DNA of 64,000 nt from CAVUAF01 sp964460655 (GTDB taxonomy: Bacteria; Acidobacteriota; Terriglobia; Terriglobales; Acidobacteriaceae). The notes under the pieces were generated by a model. It did no database searches. It had not been told where the DNA came from and was given only the letters and a program-made list of their open reading frames with translations. Each line of letters begins with the position of its first letter. The stretch's first letter is position 1. The stretch lies in contig CAYWSH010000003.1 of NCBI GenBank assembly GCA_964460655.1, positions 15,529 to 79,528 on the forward strand. The letters are read 5' to 3'. Made by a program: the position numbers and the translations under genes. Below are positions 33,382-42,212 of this stretch, piece after piece.

Positions 33382-35589
33382 TTAACGCAGGAAGGCGTCG
33401 GCCAGACCGCCATCGACCGGGAACACGTGTCCGGTGGTGCAGCGGGCGCTCGGCGAGGCCAGGAACAGGATGGCGCGCGCGCAGTCTTCCGGCTCGATAG
33501 GCTGATGCGTGAGCGTCCGGCCGGCATAGAAGCGGGCGAGGAGGTCGCGCAACTCGTCGTCGCTGCTCGCTTCGTCAAACGCGATGTTGTATTTGCGAAG
33601 CGACTCGAGCACGCGCGCGCGGGGGAACATGGTGGAGCCCTTCACCACGGTCGCAGGCGCGATGCCGTTCACCCGCACCTTCGGCCCGAGCGCTACCGCG
33701 AGTTCGCGCACCAGGTGGTTCACAGCGGCTTTGCTGACATCGTAAGCCTCGCTGCCGCGCTTCGGCACGACGGCATTCGCGGAACTGGTGAGGATGATAC
33801 TGCCGTCGAGGTCCTGCTCGCGCAACAACTGGGCCATCTCTTCCGCCAGCCGGAAATTCGCGGTCACGTTCAGGTCGAGCGTGATGCCCCACTGTTCATC
33901 GCTGACGCGGCCCGCGGTCGGCGTCGGGAAGATCGCCGCCGTGTTGATGAGGATGTCGACGCCACCGAACTGGGCTACCGCGGCGCGGAGAGCATCGCGA
34001 ATAGAGCCGCGCTCGCGAATATCGAGAGCGACGGCGAGCGCTGCATCCTTGCCGGCGATCGACTGTGCTTCCGTCGCCGTGGCCTGAGCGCCGGCGAGGT
34101 CGCGGTCGGCGATCACGATGTGCGCGCCGCGTTGGGCAGCGAGATTGGCGCACGCGCGGCCGATGCCGCTCGCCCCGCCGACGATGACCACGACCCGCCG
34201 GCTCAGTTCTTTCTCCGCGGCCTGCCGGCGGAGCTTGGCTTCCTCCAGTCTCCAGTACTCGATGCGGAACGCCTCACGCAACGGCAGCGCCACATAATTC
34301 GAGTCCACGGCGAATTCCTCGCTCTTCGCCGCCGCGCCGGCTTGCGGCAGCACGGCCGGCACCGTGCCATCGCCCAGCGACGTCGCGCCTTCCATCACGT
34401 GGATCGCATTGGCGTAGAACTCGCCCGTGATGCGTGCTTCTGCCTTGCTCTTGCCGAAGCTGAACATGCCGATCCCGGGAACGAGCACGACGGTGGGATT
34501 CGGATCGCGCATCGCCGGTGAATCCGGCTGCGCGAAGGTACGGTAATACTCGGCATATTCTGTGCGGTAGCGATGAAGTGCCGTCTCCAGGACAGTGCGG
34601 AGTGCGTTCAGGTCGTCCTGCGGCTCCCACGGCACATACAACGGGCGGATCTTGGTGCGAATGAAGTGATCAGGACAACTGGTGCCCAGGTGCGCCAACT
34701 CTGCCGCGGCGGCGGAGTCAACAAAGCGCGCAACGTCGGCCGCATCGCTAAAGTGGCCGAGCAAGCGTTGTTGCGCGCTCACTCGACCGCGCACGAACGG
34801 GAAGATCGCAGCCGCGAGCGCACGATGTTCGGGCAGCGGGGTGTGGCGCGCGCCGCCGAACAGCGACGTGCCCTTCGCCGACTGGTGCTCGACGATGAAT
34901 TGCCCCATCTCGTCGATGATCGTGATGGTGTTTCGATAGCATTCGCGTGGTGTCTCACCCCAGGTGAACAAGCCGTGCCCGCCGAGGATGAGCCCATCGC
35001 ATCCGGGGTTCTCCTCCGCCGCGCGGCGCAACATCATGGCCAGCTCGAACCCCGGCCGCTGCCATGGCACCCACGCGAGTCTGCGCCCGAACCGCTGATT
35101 GAATTCCTGCAGCTTCTGGCGACCATTCGCGGCCGCGGCGAGCGCGATGGCCCAGTCCGGGTGCAGATGGTCGATATGCGGGAACGGCAGGAAGCCGTGC
35201 AACGGCGTGTCGATCGACGTGGCGACGGGATTGTTGCCGAAGGTGCACAGCGGGTACATCTCGACCATCTCGTCTTCATGCTCGGGGCCACGGTAGCGGC
35301 GCTCCAGAGCGTGCAGCTTCTCGAGGTACAGTGTCGCAAAACCGTCGCGAGTGATGCTGCCCAGGTCGCCGCCACTGCCTTTGATCCAGAGGACGGTGCG
35401 TTCGCTGCCATCGAGCGGGTCGCGTTGCGTGATCTTCGAGCTGGTATTGCCGCCGCCGAAGTTCGTGATGCGCAGGTCAGAGCCGAGGAGGTTGGAACGG
35501 TAGCGCAGCAGCTCGGGGCCGTCGAGCTTCTGCGCGACGCCTTCGTCCCAACGGTCTTCCAGGTACCGCGATGTCGCCACCGAACTCAT
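33382..35589 (-). CDS. Bifunctional rhamnulose-1-phosphate aldolase / lactaldehyde dehydrogenase
   Basis: 735 aa from the ATG at 35589 (GAGGGGG upstream, 7 bp after the isomerase stop). N-terminal class II aldolase (about 1-430; FGGGNTSSK, HGFLPFPHIDHLHPDW with zinc His residues). C-terminal SDR (about 480-735; VVIVGGASGIGRACA and the YDVSK active site). This is the RhaEW-type fusion that splits rhamnulose-1-P to DHAP and L-lactaldehyde and oxidises the latter to lactate, so the intermediate need not be released. It is the last gene of the operon GH105-rhaB-rhaA-this gene. Confidence 0.93.
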   Translation of the reverse strand: MSSVATSRYLEDRWDEGVAQKLDGPELLRYRSNLLGSDLRITNFGGGNTSSKITQRDPLDGSERTVLWIKGSGGDLGSITRDGFATLYLEKLHALERRYRGPEHEDEMVEMYPLCTFGNNPVATSIDTPLHGFLPFPHIDHLHPDWAIALAAAANGRQKLQEFNQRFGRRLAWVPWQRPGFELAMMLRRAAEENPGCDGLILGGHGLFTWGETPRECYRNTITIIDEMGQFIVEHQSAKGTSLFGGARHTPLPEHRALAAAIFPFVRGRVSAQQRLLGHFSDAADVARFVDSAAAAELAHLGTSCPDHFIRTKIRPLYVPWEPQDDLNALRTVLETALHRYRTEYAEYYRTFAQPDSPAMRDPNPTVVLVPGIGMFSFGKSKAEARITGEFYANAIHVMEGATSLGDGTVPAVLPQAGAAAKSEEFAVDSNYVALPLREAFRIEYWRLEEAKLRRQAAEKELSRRVVVIVGGASGIGRACANLAAQRGAHIVIADRDLAGAQATATEAQSIAGKDAALAVALDIRERGSIRDALRAAVAQFGGVDILINTAAIFPTPTAGRVSDEQWGITLDLNVTANFRLAEEMAQLLREQDLDGSIILTSSANAVVPKRGSEAYDVSKAAVNHLVRELAVALGPKVRVNGIAPATVVKGSTMFPRARVLESLRKYNIAFDEASSDDELRDLLARFYAGRTLTHQPIEPEDCARAILFLASPSARCTTGHVFPVDGGLADAFLR

Positions 35590-35596
35590 CGCCCCC

Positions 35597-36865
35597 TCAG
35601 GCATTCTGGCGTAGCGCCAATACATTCTGTTCGTACTGCTTGACCTCGCGTATCCAGTCGCTACCGACCGGCGTGCCGCTCGTTTCGCAGTAATAGTCCC
35701 ACACCGCCGTCCAGGGCAATGCCTTGCACTCCTCCAGCAGCGCCAGCCGGCGAGTGAAGTCGCCTTCCTGCTCCAGGCGGCGCAGCTCCTCGACGGGTTC
35801 CAACAGCGCGAGCAGCAGCGCCTTGAGGAGATTACGCGTGCCGATGACCCACGCGGCCACGCGATTGATGCTGGCGTCGAAGTAATCGAGCCCAAGGTGG
35901 ATGCGCTCGGGCCCGTTGCGTATGACCTCCTGCGCGATGGCGCGCAGTTCGTCGTCGAGGATGACGACGTGATCGCTGTCCCAGCGCACCGGACGGCTCA
36001 CATGCAACAGGACCGCGGGGCAGTAGAGCAATACCGAGGAGATCTTGTCAGCGACGGATTCGGTGGGATGAAAGTGGCCGGAATCGAGCGTCAGCAGCTT
36101 CTGCCGCGATGCCGCGTAGCCGAGATAGAACTCGTGCGATCCCACCGTGTAACTTTCGACGCCGATGCCGAACAACTTTCCCTCGACGGAGTCGAGCATC
36201 ATCTTCGGGTCGAGCTTCTCGGCGAAGACGGCGTCCAACGATCCGATCAGGCGAGCCCGTGGCGTCGCGCGGTCCACTGGAATGTCTTTGTATCCGTCCG
36301 GGATCCACTGGTTCACAACGCATGTGCTCCCCAGCTGCTTGCCCATCACCGCGCCGATGTGGCGGCACGCGATGCCGTGCTCGATCCAGAACTTGCGTAC
36401 GGCGGCCTCCGGGTGCGCGAGGGTGAAGCCGCTGGCGGCTTGCGGATGAGAGAAGTACGTCGGATTGAAGTCGAGACCGAGGCCACGCTGCTTCGCCCAA
36501 TCGATCCAGCCCTGGAAGTGCGCGGGCGTGATGGCATTGCGCTCGACGGGCCGTCCGCCGGTCTCCAGGTAGCTGGCATGCAGGTTGAAGCGATGGCGGC
36601 CGGGAACCATCTGCAGGGCCTTCTCGGCATCGGCGCGCAATTCGGCAACGCTCCGCGCTTTGCCGGGATAATTGCCGGTGGCCTGGATCCCGCCACCGGC
36701 GAGCGTAGCGCCTGCTGTCTCGAAGCCGCCAACATCATCGCCCTGCCAGCAGTGGAGCGAGACTGGGATGGCCGCGAGTTGGCGCAGCGCCGCCGCGACG
36801 TCGACGCCAGCCGCGGCGTAACGTTCGCGCGCGATCTCGTACGCTTCCTGCCAGCGCTGCTTCAT
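35597..36865 (-). CDS. rhaA: L-rhamnose isomerase
   Basis: 422 aa, equal to E. coli RhaA in length. Start ATG at 36865 overlaps the kinase stop by 4 bp (ATGA). Family stretches: SLHCWQGDDVGGFE near residue 35, NLHASYLE, GLGLDFNPTYFSHP, CVVNQWIPDGYKDIPVDR, LDSGHFHPTES and LDYFDASINRVAAWVIG. Converts L-rhamnose to L-rhamnulose with bound metal. Product passes to RhaB. Confidence 0.96.
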   Translation of the reverse strand: MKQRWQEAYEIARERYAAAGVDVAAALRQLAAIPVSLHCWQGDDVGGFETAGATLAGGGIQATGNYPGKARSVAELRADAEKALQMVPGRHRFNLHASYLETGGRPVERNAITPAHFQGWIDWAKQRGLGLDFNPTYFSHPQAASGFTLAHPEAAVRKFWIEHGIACRHIGAVMGKQLGSTCVVNQWIPDGYKDIPVDRATPRARLIGSLDAVFAEKLDPKMMLDSVEGKLFGIGVESYTVGSHEFYLGYAASRQKLLTLDSGHFHPTESVADKISSVLLYCPAVLLHVSRPVRWDSDHVVILDDELRAIAQEVIRNGPERIHLGLDYFDASINRVAAWVIGTRNLLKALLLALLEPVEELRRLEQEGDFTRRLALLEECKALPWTAVWDYYCETSGTPVGSDWIREVKQYEQNVLALRQNA

Positions 36866-38367
36866 GCGATGCCCTCGGACTTCAACGGAGCGGTCACGCT
36901 CTCCATTTCGCCAAGCAACGACGCCCAATGCGCAACATCCTCGGCTGTTACGCCGTTTGCGCCGCTGCCGCGCAATGCCGCGAGTTGCACCGCAAAGTTA
37001 CCAATGGTAGATGCTTCGACCGGTCCCGGAATCACTTCCAGCCCTGTGGCCTCGGCCGTCAGCCGATTCAGCAACGCGTTTTGACTTCCGCCTCCGACCA
37101 CGAACAGGCGGCGAAGGTGCTTGCGCGTGATGCGCTGCACATCGGCCACGATCTCCCCGTAGCGCGCGGCGAGGCTCGCGAAGATCGATGCCGCCATCAC
37201 CGGAGCATCTTCCGCCGTTTCCGACAGCGGCGCAGCGCCGCGAGCCGTTCGCTGCGCGTTGATGCGCGCCGGCATGTTCCCCGGTAGCAGTAATTCGCGG
37301 TCGTCAACATCGAGCCCTTCGCGCGGACGACTAACGTGCTCGGCAGCGGCGATCAGCTCAGAAAGCGTCCATCGACGCCCCTGTTGTTCCCATTCCTCCA
37401 TGCATTGCCGTAGAAGCCACATCCCGTTCACATTTCTCAGGAACAGGACCCGTCCGCCAACGGCACCGAGATTCGTGTAGTTGCCGGCGCGCGCTGCAAC
37501 GCTGGCGCACGGCGCGTCTAGCACTGTGCCGACGAGTGACCAGGTTCCCGAGCTGATGAACGCCCAGTCGTCACCGGTGGCAGGGATGGCTGCGATCGCC
37601 GCGGCCGTGTCGTGGCACGCGGGCGCGATGAGTCGTGCGCCGCGCAACGCGGGCACCGCCGTCAGCGGTCCCTGCAATTCGCCGAGCAACGCCCCCGCGG
37701 CGACGATGGGCGGAGCAGCCGCGACGTTCAGCCCAAGCGTGCGGAACAGCTCGTCATTCCATTGCGTCCGCCCCAGTGCCACGAGCTGTGTGTGCGTCGC
37801 GTTGGTATACTCCGCGACGCGCCGCCCGCCGAGATGCTGTAACACGAACTCCGGCAGATTTACCCACGGTGCCGCGCTGTCGACGCCTTGCATGCCATCG
37901 GAGTAAAGCTGGTACAGCGTATTCAGCGGCAACAGTTGCACCCCGGTCATGTCGTAAAGCTGCTCGCGCGAGATACGCTGGTGGACCGCTTGCTCCGCTG
38001 CCTGCGTACGTTCGTCGCGATAACAGTAAGGATCGGCGAGGGGCGCGCCCTGCGGATCGAGGCGCACATAATCCACGGCCCAGCCATCGACGCCGATCGA
38101 CGCGACACCTTCTGGCGCCATCTCAGCGCAGTGACGCAGTCCGGTGTCGACCCCAGTGAGGAGCCGTTGCAAATCCCACTTCAGTCCCACCGGCGTCTCG
38201 ACCGCGCCGTTGGAAAAACGATGTGCCAGAGTGACCTCAGGCTCGCCGTGGCGCCAGCGGAGCAGGGAAACGCGGCAACTTTCCGCGCCCATGTCCACGG
38301 CCACAGACGCCCGTGGTCCGGTCGTATCGTTCCCCGTTGCCGACGGCCTGATGGTTTGGGCAGTCAC
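36862..38367 (-). CDS. rhaB: Rhamnulokinase
   Basis: About 501 aa. FGGY sugar kinase: ATP-site strand VAVDMGAESCRVSLLRW, IGVDGWAVDYVRLD, GVQLLPLNTLYQLY, HDTAAAIAAIP, FISSGTWSLVG and the C-terminal FVVGGGSQNALLNRLTAEATG. No usual ATG is available; GTG at 38367 starts six bases after the GH105 stop, while another GTG at 38400 would overlap that gene. Phosphorylates L-rhamnulose at C1. Translationally linked to rhaA. Confidence 0.93.
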   Translation of the reverse strand: MTAQTIRPSATGNDTTGPRASVAVDMGAESCRVSLLRWRHGEPEVTLAHRFSNGAVETPVGLKWDLQRLLTGVDTGLRHCAEMAPEGVASIGVDGWAVDYVRLDPQGAPLADPYCYRDERTQAAEQAVHQRISREQLYDMTGVQLLPLNTLYQLYSDGMQGVDSAAPWVNLPEFVLQHLGGRRVAEYTNATHTQLVALGRTQWNDELFRTLGLNVAAAPPIVAAGALLGELQGPLTAVPALRGARLIAPACHDTAAAIAAIPATGDDWAFISSGTWSLVGTVLDAPCASVAARAGNYTNLGAVGGRVLFLRNVNGMWLLRQCMEEWEQQGRRWTLSELIAAAEHVSRPREGLDVDDRELLLPGNMPARINAQRTARGAAPLSETAEDAPVMAASIFASLAARYGEIVADVQRITRKHLRRLFVVGGGSQNALLNRLTAEATGLEVIPGPVEASTIGNFAVQLAALRGSGANGVTAEDVAHWASLLGEMESVTAPLKSEGIA

Positions 38368-38372
38368 GTTAC

Positions 38373-39506
38373 TCAGCGCAACAGCGCAGAAGCCGACCAC
38401 AAGATCGGCGCTTCGCCGTGCAGATCACCGGTAAGGCGCGCGCGCTGCAGATAATAGTCGAGGTCGTTCTTCTTGTTGGTACCTTCGCATACGTTGCTGA
38501 TGTCGCCGTTGGCGCCGATGTATTTCACCAGACCGAGCCATGCCTTGCGCGCCGCCGGGCCATAGCGCTTCCGATCGAGCCAGCCATTCTTCACGCCGGT
38601 GATCATGGCAAACGTGAACATGCCGGTCGAAGAGGTCTCGGGCCACGACTCGGGATGATCGATGAGCTGCCGCCAGGTACCATCATCGCCCTGATACTTG
38701 AGCAGCGAACTCATCATCGTGCGATAGCCCTGCAAGATGCGCGCGCGCCGCGGATGATTCGGCGGCAGCGAGCGCAGCATCTCCGTCATGCCTGCCGCCA
38801 CCCAGCCGTTGCCGCGCCCCCAGAAGAATGGCACATCGGGCGCGTGGTAGAAGAGGCCATTCGGTTGTTGCAGTTTGTCGAGGTAGGCGGCCATCTCCTG
38901 CGCGGCGCGGTCCAGGTACTTGGCGTCGCCGGTGGCGCGATACGCCTGCACCTGCACCGCCGTGATCATGTACATGTCGTCGATCCAGAAGCGCGTCTGG
39001 CTGGTGAGGCCATCGGGCGTCGGGTCTTGCCATTGCGCGTCGGCCAGCGCTTGTGCAGCCTGCAGAAAACGAGCATCTCGCGTCTGCATGTAGAGCTCGA
39101 ACGGTACCGCGCCAAAGACGGTGTTGTCCACGTGGTTCGGTTTCGGAACCAGGGACGCGCGCTCCCCCAGCAGGGGTTCAAAGCGCTTGACGAGCCGCGA
39201 CTTCAGGTCGTCATCATGCGTCAGGGAAGCGAATGTCAGCGCGCCGTACCACGTACACGTTTCCGGATAGATGATCGTCGGTGTCGGTGGTTTGCGACGC
39301 AGATTCAAGTAGTCACTGGCGGCGTAACGCTCGGCCACGCGCTTGCCGATCTCTTCTGGCGACGCTCCTTGCGGCCAATCACGGAACTCCTTCGGCTGCG
39401 ACTTGGAGCGTTCCGTCTTGGCGAAGTGCTGGGCCGTGGCGAGCGTGCAGAGGGCAAAGGGAAGACACAGAAGAAGTGCGCGGCGGAGTGCGGATAGCGT
39501 GAACAT
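38373..39506 (-). CDS. GH105/GH88 unsaturated rhamnogalacturonyl hydrolase
   Basis: 377 aa from ATG 39506 (AAGGG upstream; ATG at 39527 is an alternative). Signal peptide ALLLCLPFALCTLATA/Q. (alpha/alpha)6-barrel features of the YteR family: PNHVDNTVFGAVPFELY, FWIDDMYMITAVQVQAY with the catalytic-type Asp, FFWGRGNGWVAAGM and SSTGMFTFAMITGVKNGW. It removes the 4,5-unsaturated galacturonic acid left by pectate or rhamnogalacturonan lyases, freeing a rhamnose end. First gene of the rhamnose catabolic operon, so it couples polymer breakdown with the pathway. Confidence 0.92.
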   Translation of the reverse strand: MFTLSALRRALLLCLPFALCTLATAQHFAKTERSKSQPKEFRDWPQGASPEEIGKRVAERYAASDYLNLRRKPPTPTIIYPETCTWYGALTFASLTHDDDLKSRLVKRFEPLLGERASLVPKPNHVDNTVFGAVPFELYMQTRDARFLQAAQALADAQWQDPTPDGLTSQTRFWIDDMYMITAVQVQAYRATGDAKYLDRAAQEMAAYLDKLQQPNGLFYHAPDVPFFWGRGNGWVAAGMTEMLRSLPPNHPRRARILQGYRTMMSSLLKYQGDDGTWRQLIDHPESWPETSSTGMFTFAMITGVKNGWLDRKRYGPAARKAWLGLVKYIGANGDISNVCEGTNKKNDLDYYLQRARLTGDLHGEAPILWSASALLR

Positions 39507-39593
39507 GGCAGCCCTTGTAACACTCATTTGATGGCCCGTGCAGCAGGTGAAGCTAACGCAAGCACTGCGGGCAATTCAAACAAAAATACCGCA

Positions 39594-39632
39594 GTTTTGC
39601 AGGCTGAACCGCGTGTCCGTGCAGCACTGCAC
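39594..39632. promoter_or_regulatory. Operator-like elements in the rha divergent region
   Basis: The 193-bp gap between GH105 and the ABC importer has GTTTTGC-AG-GCTGAAC (39594-39609, arms 5 of 7, 2-bp spacer), a weaker version of the 45551 and 63820 sites, and an inverted repeat GTGCAG-CA-CTGCAC (39619-39632). Both genes' starts are within 110 bp. Confidence 0.35.
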
Positions 39633-39699
39633 GCAGCAAGTTTGTCCCTCATAGACTTTGGTTTGCCACCGCGGCGGCGTTTACTGTACAAGACCGGCG

Positions 39700-41235
39700 A
39701 TGAGTCCGCTGCTCCAGGCGCAGGATGTCAGCAAGGCATTCGCCGGCGTGCAGGCACTGCACGCCGCGAGCTTCGAGCTGCGCCGCGGGGAGGTGCACGC
39801 GCTCGTCGGCGAGAACGGCGCCGGCAAGTCTACGCTGGTGAAGGTCCTCACCGGCGCCCTCCAGCCGGACGCGGGACGATTGCTTTGGAATGGCGAGGAG
39901 GTCGTTCATGCGTCACCGCGCGCGGCCAAGACGCGCGGCATCGCGGCGATCTATCAGCAGCCGGCATTGTTCCGGGAGCTCTCCGTCGCCGAGAACATTG
40001 CGCTCGGCAGCGAACTGCCGGGCGCGTTCCGCCGCGTTGATTGGGGCGCACGACGCCGTGCGGCGGCTGAGCTGCTTGCCCGCGTCGGTGCAGAGATCGA
40101 TCCCGACGAGGAAGCAGGCGCTCTCAGCATGGCAGAGCAGCAGCTGGTGGAGATCGCGCGTGCTCTCGGCAGCCACGCGCAAGCCCTGATCATGGATGAA
40201 CCCACGGCGGCCTTTTCGTCCCGCGAGGCAGAGCACCTGCACGGAGTGGTGCGCGAATTGCGCGCGCAGGGTGTGGGGATCGTTTACATCTCGCATCGCC
40301 TCGAGGAGATCAACCGACTCGCCGATCGCGTCACCGTGCTGCGCGACGGGCAGCACGTGGCGACGCGGTCCATGGTGGAAACAACCCGCGGTGAGCTGGT
40401 GCGGCTCATGGTGGGGCGGGAAGTCGGAGTCGCCGAGCGACGAACAGCAAGCGCGCCCGGCAACGTTGTACTGGAGCTGCGAGGCTTTGGCAGCCTCGCC
40501 GCGGGAGTGCACGACGTCAATCTTGCCGTGCGCGCGGGCGAGATCGTAGGAATGGCCGGACTTGTGGGCGCCGGCCGAACCGAGCTGGCGCGCGCCATCT
40601 TTGGCCTCGCGCCCGCCGACTCTGGCGAGCTGCGCCTCAAGGGAAGGACCGTGCGCGTCGGCTCGCCCAGCGAAGCGATCGCTTCCGGGATCGCCTACCT
40701 GCCGGAAGACCGGCGACGTCAAGGAGTCGTTCCCGAATTGCCGATCCGCGACAACATCAGCCTGGCTATCCTCGCGCGGCTGACGCGGCGCGGGGCGATC
40801 GACCGGCAACGCGAAGGCGAACTCGCACTCGACTATTGTGAGCGCTTGCGTGTGAAGGCGCCATCGCTGTACGCGCCCGTGGGCACGCTTTCGGGCGGGA
40901 ATCAGCAAAAAGTGGCGCTGAGCCGCTGGCTGGCCAGCGGGCCTGCCGTACTGATCCTTGATGAGCCGACGCAGGGCGTGGACATCGGCGCTAAAGAAGC
41001 CATCCACACGCTCATCGCCGAGCTGGCCGCCGGCGGCATGGCGATCCTGCTGATCTCCTCCGACTTGCCCGAGGTGCTTGGCATCAGCCATCGCATTGCC
41101 GTCATGCGGCGCGGCACGATCGTGGGCGTCCTGGAACATGCGGACGCGACGCAGGAACGGATCCTTGATCTTGCGTTGGGCGGCGCGACTTCGCCCCTAC
41201 CCAGCGCGACTTCAGAGCAGCAGGCACAGGCATGA
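39700..41235 (+). CDS. rhaT: Rhamnose-type ABC importer, duplicated ATP-binding subunit
   Basis: 511 aa, RbsA-like with two ABC modules. Module 1: Walker A GENGAGKST, signature LSMAEQQLVEIAR, Walker B LIMDEPTAAF. Module 2: degenerate Walker A GLVGAGRTE, signature LSGGNQQKVALSR, Walker B LILDEPTQGVD. The pattern of one intact and one degenerate site is normal for this sugar importer class. ATG at 39700 has no strong ribosome-binding site. The stop overlaps the permease start (ATGA). Rhamnose specificity is inferred from the divergent rha operon. Confidence 0.9.
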   Translation: MSPLLQAQDVSKAFAGVQALHAASFELRRGEVHALVGENGAGKSTLVKVLTGALQPDAGRLLWNGEEVVHASPRAAKTRGIAAIYQQPALFRELSVAENIALGSELPGAFRRVDWGARRRAAAELLARVGAEIDPDEEAGALSMAEQQLVEIARALGSHAQALIMDEPTAAFSSREAEHLHGVVRELRAQGVGIVYISHRLEEINRLADRVTVLRDGQHVATRSMVETTRGELVRLMVGREVGVAERRTASAPGNVVLELRGFGSLAAGVHDVNLAVRAGEIVGMAGLVGAGRTELARAIFGLAPADSGELRLKGRTVRVGSPSEAIASGIAYLPEDRRRQGVVPELPIRDNISLAILARLTRRGAIDRQREGELALDYCERLRVKAPSLYAPVGTLSGGNQQKVALSRWLASGPAVLILDEPTQGVDIGAKEAIHTLIAELAAGGMAILLISSDLPEVLGISHRIAVMRRGTIVGVLEHADATQERILDLALGGATSPLPSATSEQQAQA

Positions 41236-42212
41236 GGCGAGTCGTCGAACGCTACAGCCGCGAGGCCGCCGCCGCGTTCGCTTATGTGGCCCTGCTCGTC
41301 ATAACGGGCGTCGCAGCGCCTGGGTACTTCAGCACAACGAACGCGCGCGATCTGCTGGTGAACAATGCTCCGGTACTGATCGTCGCGATCGGCATGACGC
41401 TGGTGATCCTGGTCGGCGAGATCGACATCTCGGTCGGCTCGCAGTTCGCCATCGGCAGCGTGCTCGCCGGCGTTCTCGCTCGCGCGGGTGTGCCGGTGGC
41501 GGCACTTGCCGTGTTCCTCGTCCTGTTCGGTGCGTTGTTCGGAGCGCTGAATGGCGTGCTCGTGGCGCGCGTGCGGATGCCCTCGATCATCGTCACGCTG
41601 GCGACCTTCGTGGCGGGCCGCGACGCGCTGCGCTGGATGACGCAAGGCGCCTGGGTGCAGGACCTGCCGGCGAACTTCCAATGGTTCGGGATGACGCAGC
41701 GCGGCGGAGAGATGCTGATCGTTGCGTCAGCCTTTGCTCTGTTGGTGGTCTTCGGCTGGGCGTTGTACGGGTTGGCTGCCGGCCGCGCCATCTATGCGGT
41801 GGGTTCGAATGGGGAAGCGGCGCGATTGAACGGGATCGAGCCGCGCGGGACCGTGCTCGCTGCTTTCGCGCTTGCCGGCTCTCTCACCGGTCTCGCCGCC
41901 CTGCTGAATGCCGTGCGCTTCACCGCGATACCGAGCAACCTGGGAATGGGCTTGGAGCTGAAGGTGATCGCCGCCGTCGTAGTCGGCGGCACGGCCATCA
42001 CAGGCGGACGGGGCACGCTTGCGGGTACGACCATCGGCGTGGTGCTGCTCGGGAGCATCGGCACGGCGCTGACGTTTGCCGGCATCAATCCATTTTGGGA
42101 GAAAGCCATTCAGGGCGGCATCATTCTGGCGGCGGTCGCGTCGGAGGTCGTTCTGAGGAGATGGGAGCGCCATGTCCCGAGCCGCACCGCTCGTGCCGCG
42201 ACTGCCGACTGA
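41232..42212 (+). CDS. rhaP: Rhamnose-type ABC importer permease 1
   Basis: 326 aa RbsC-like inner-membrane permease with 8-10 hydrophobic segments. Family signature IVAIGMTLVILVGEIDISVGSQFAIGS near residue 55 and GGTAITGGRGTLAGTTIG near 260. Overlaps the ATPase gene by 4 bp and the next gene by 41 bp. It pairs with the permease half of the following protein. Confidence 0.92.
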   Translation: MRRVVERYSREAAAAFAYVALLVITGVAAPGYFSTTNARDLLVNNAPVLIVAIGMTLVILVGEIDISVGSQFAIGSVLAGVLARAGVPVAALAVFLVLFGALFGALNGVLVARVRMPSIIVTLATFVAGRDALRWMTQGAWVQDLPANFQWFGMTQRGGEMLIVASAFALLVVFGWALYGLAAGRAIYAVGSNGEAARLNGIEPRGTVLAAFALAGSLTGLAALLNAVRFTAIPSNLGMGLELKVIAAVVVGGTAITGGRGTLAGTTIGVVLLGSIGTALTFAGINPFWEKAIQGGIILAAVASEVVLRRWERHVPSRTARAATAD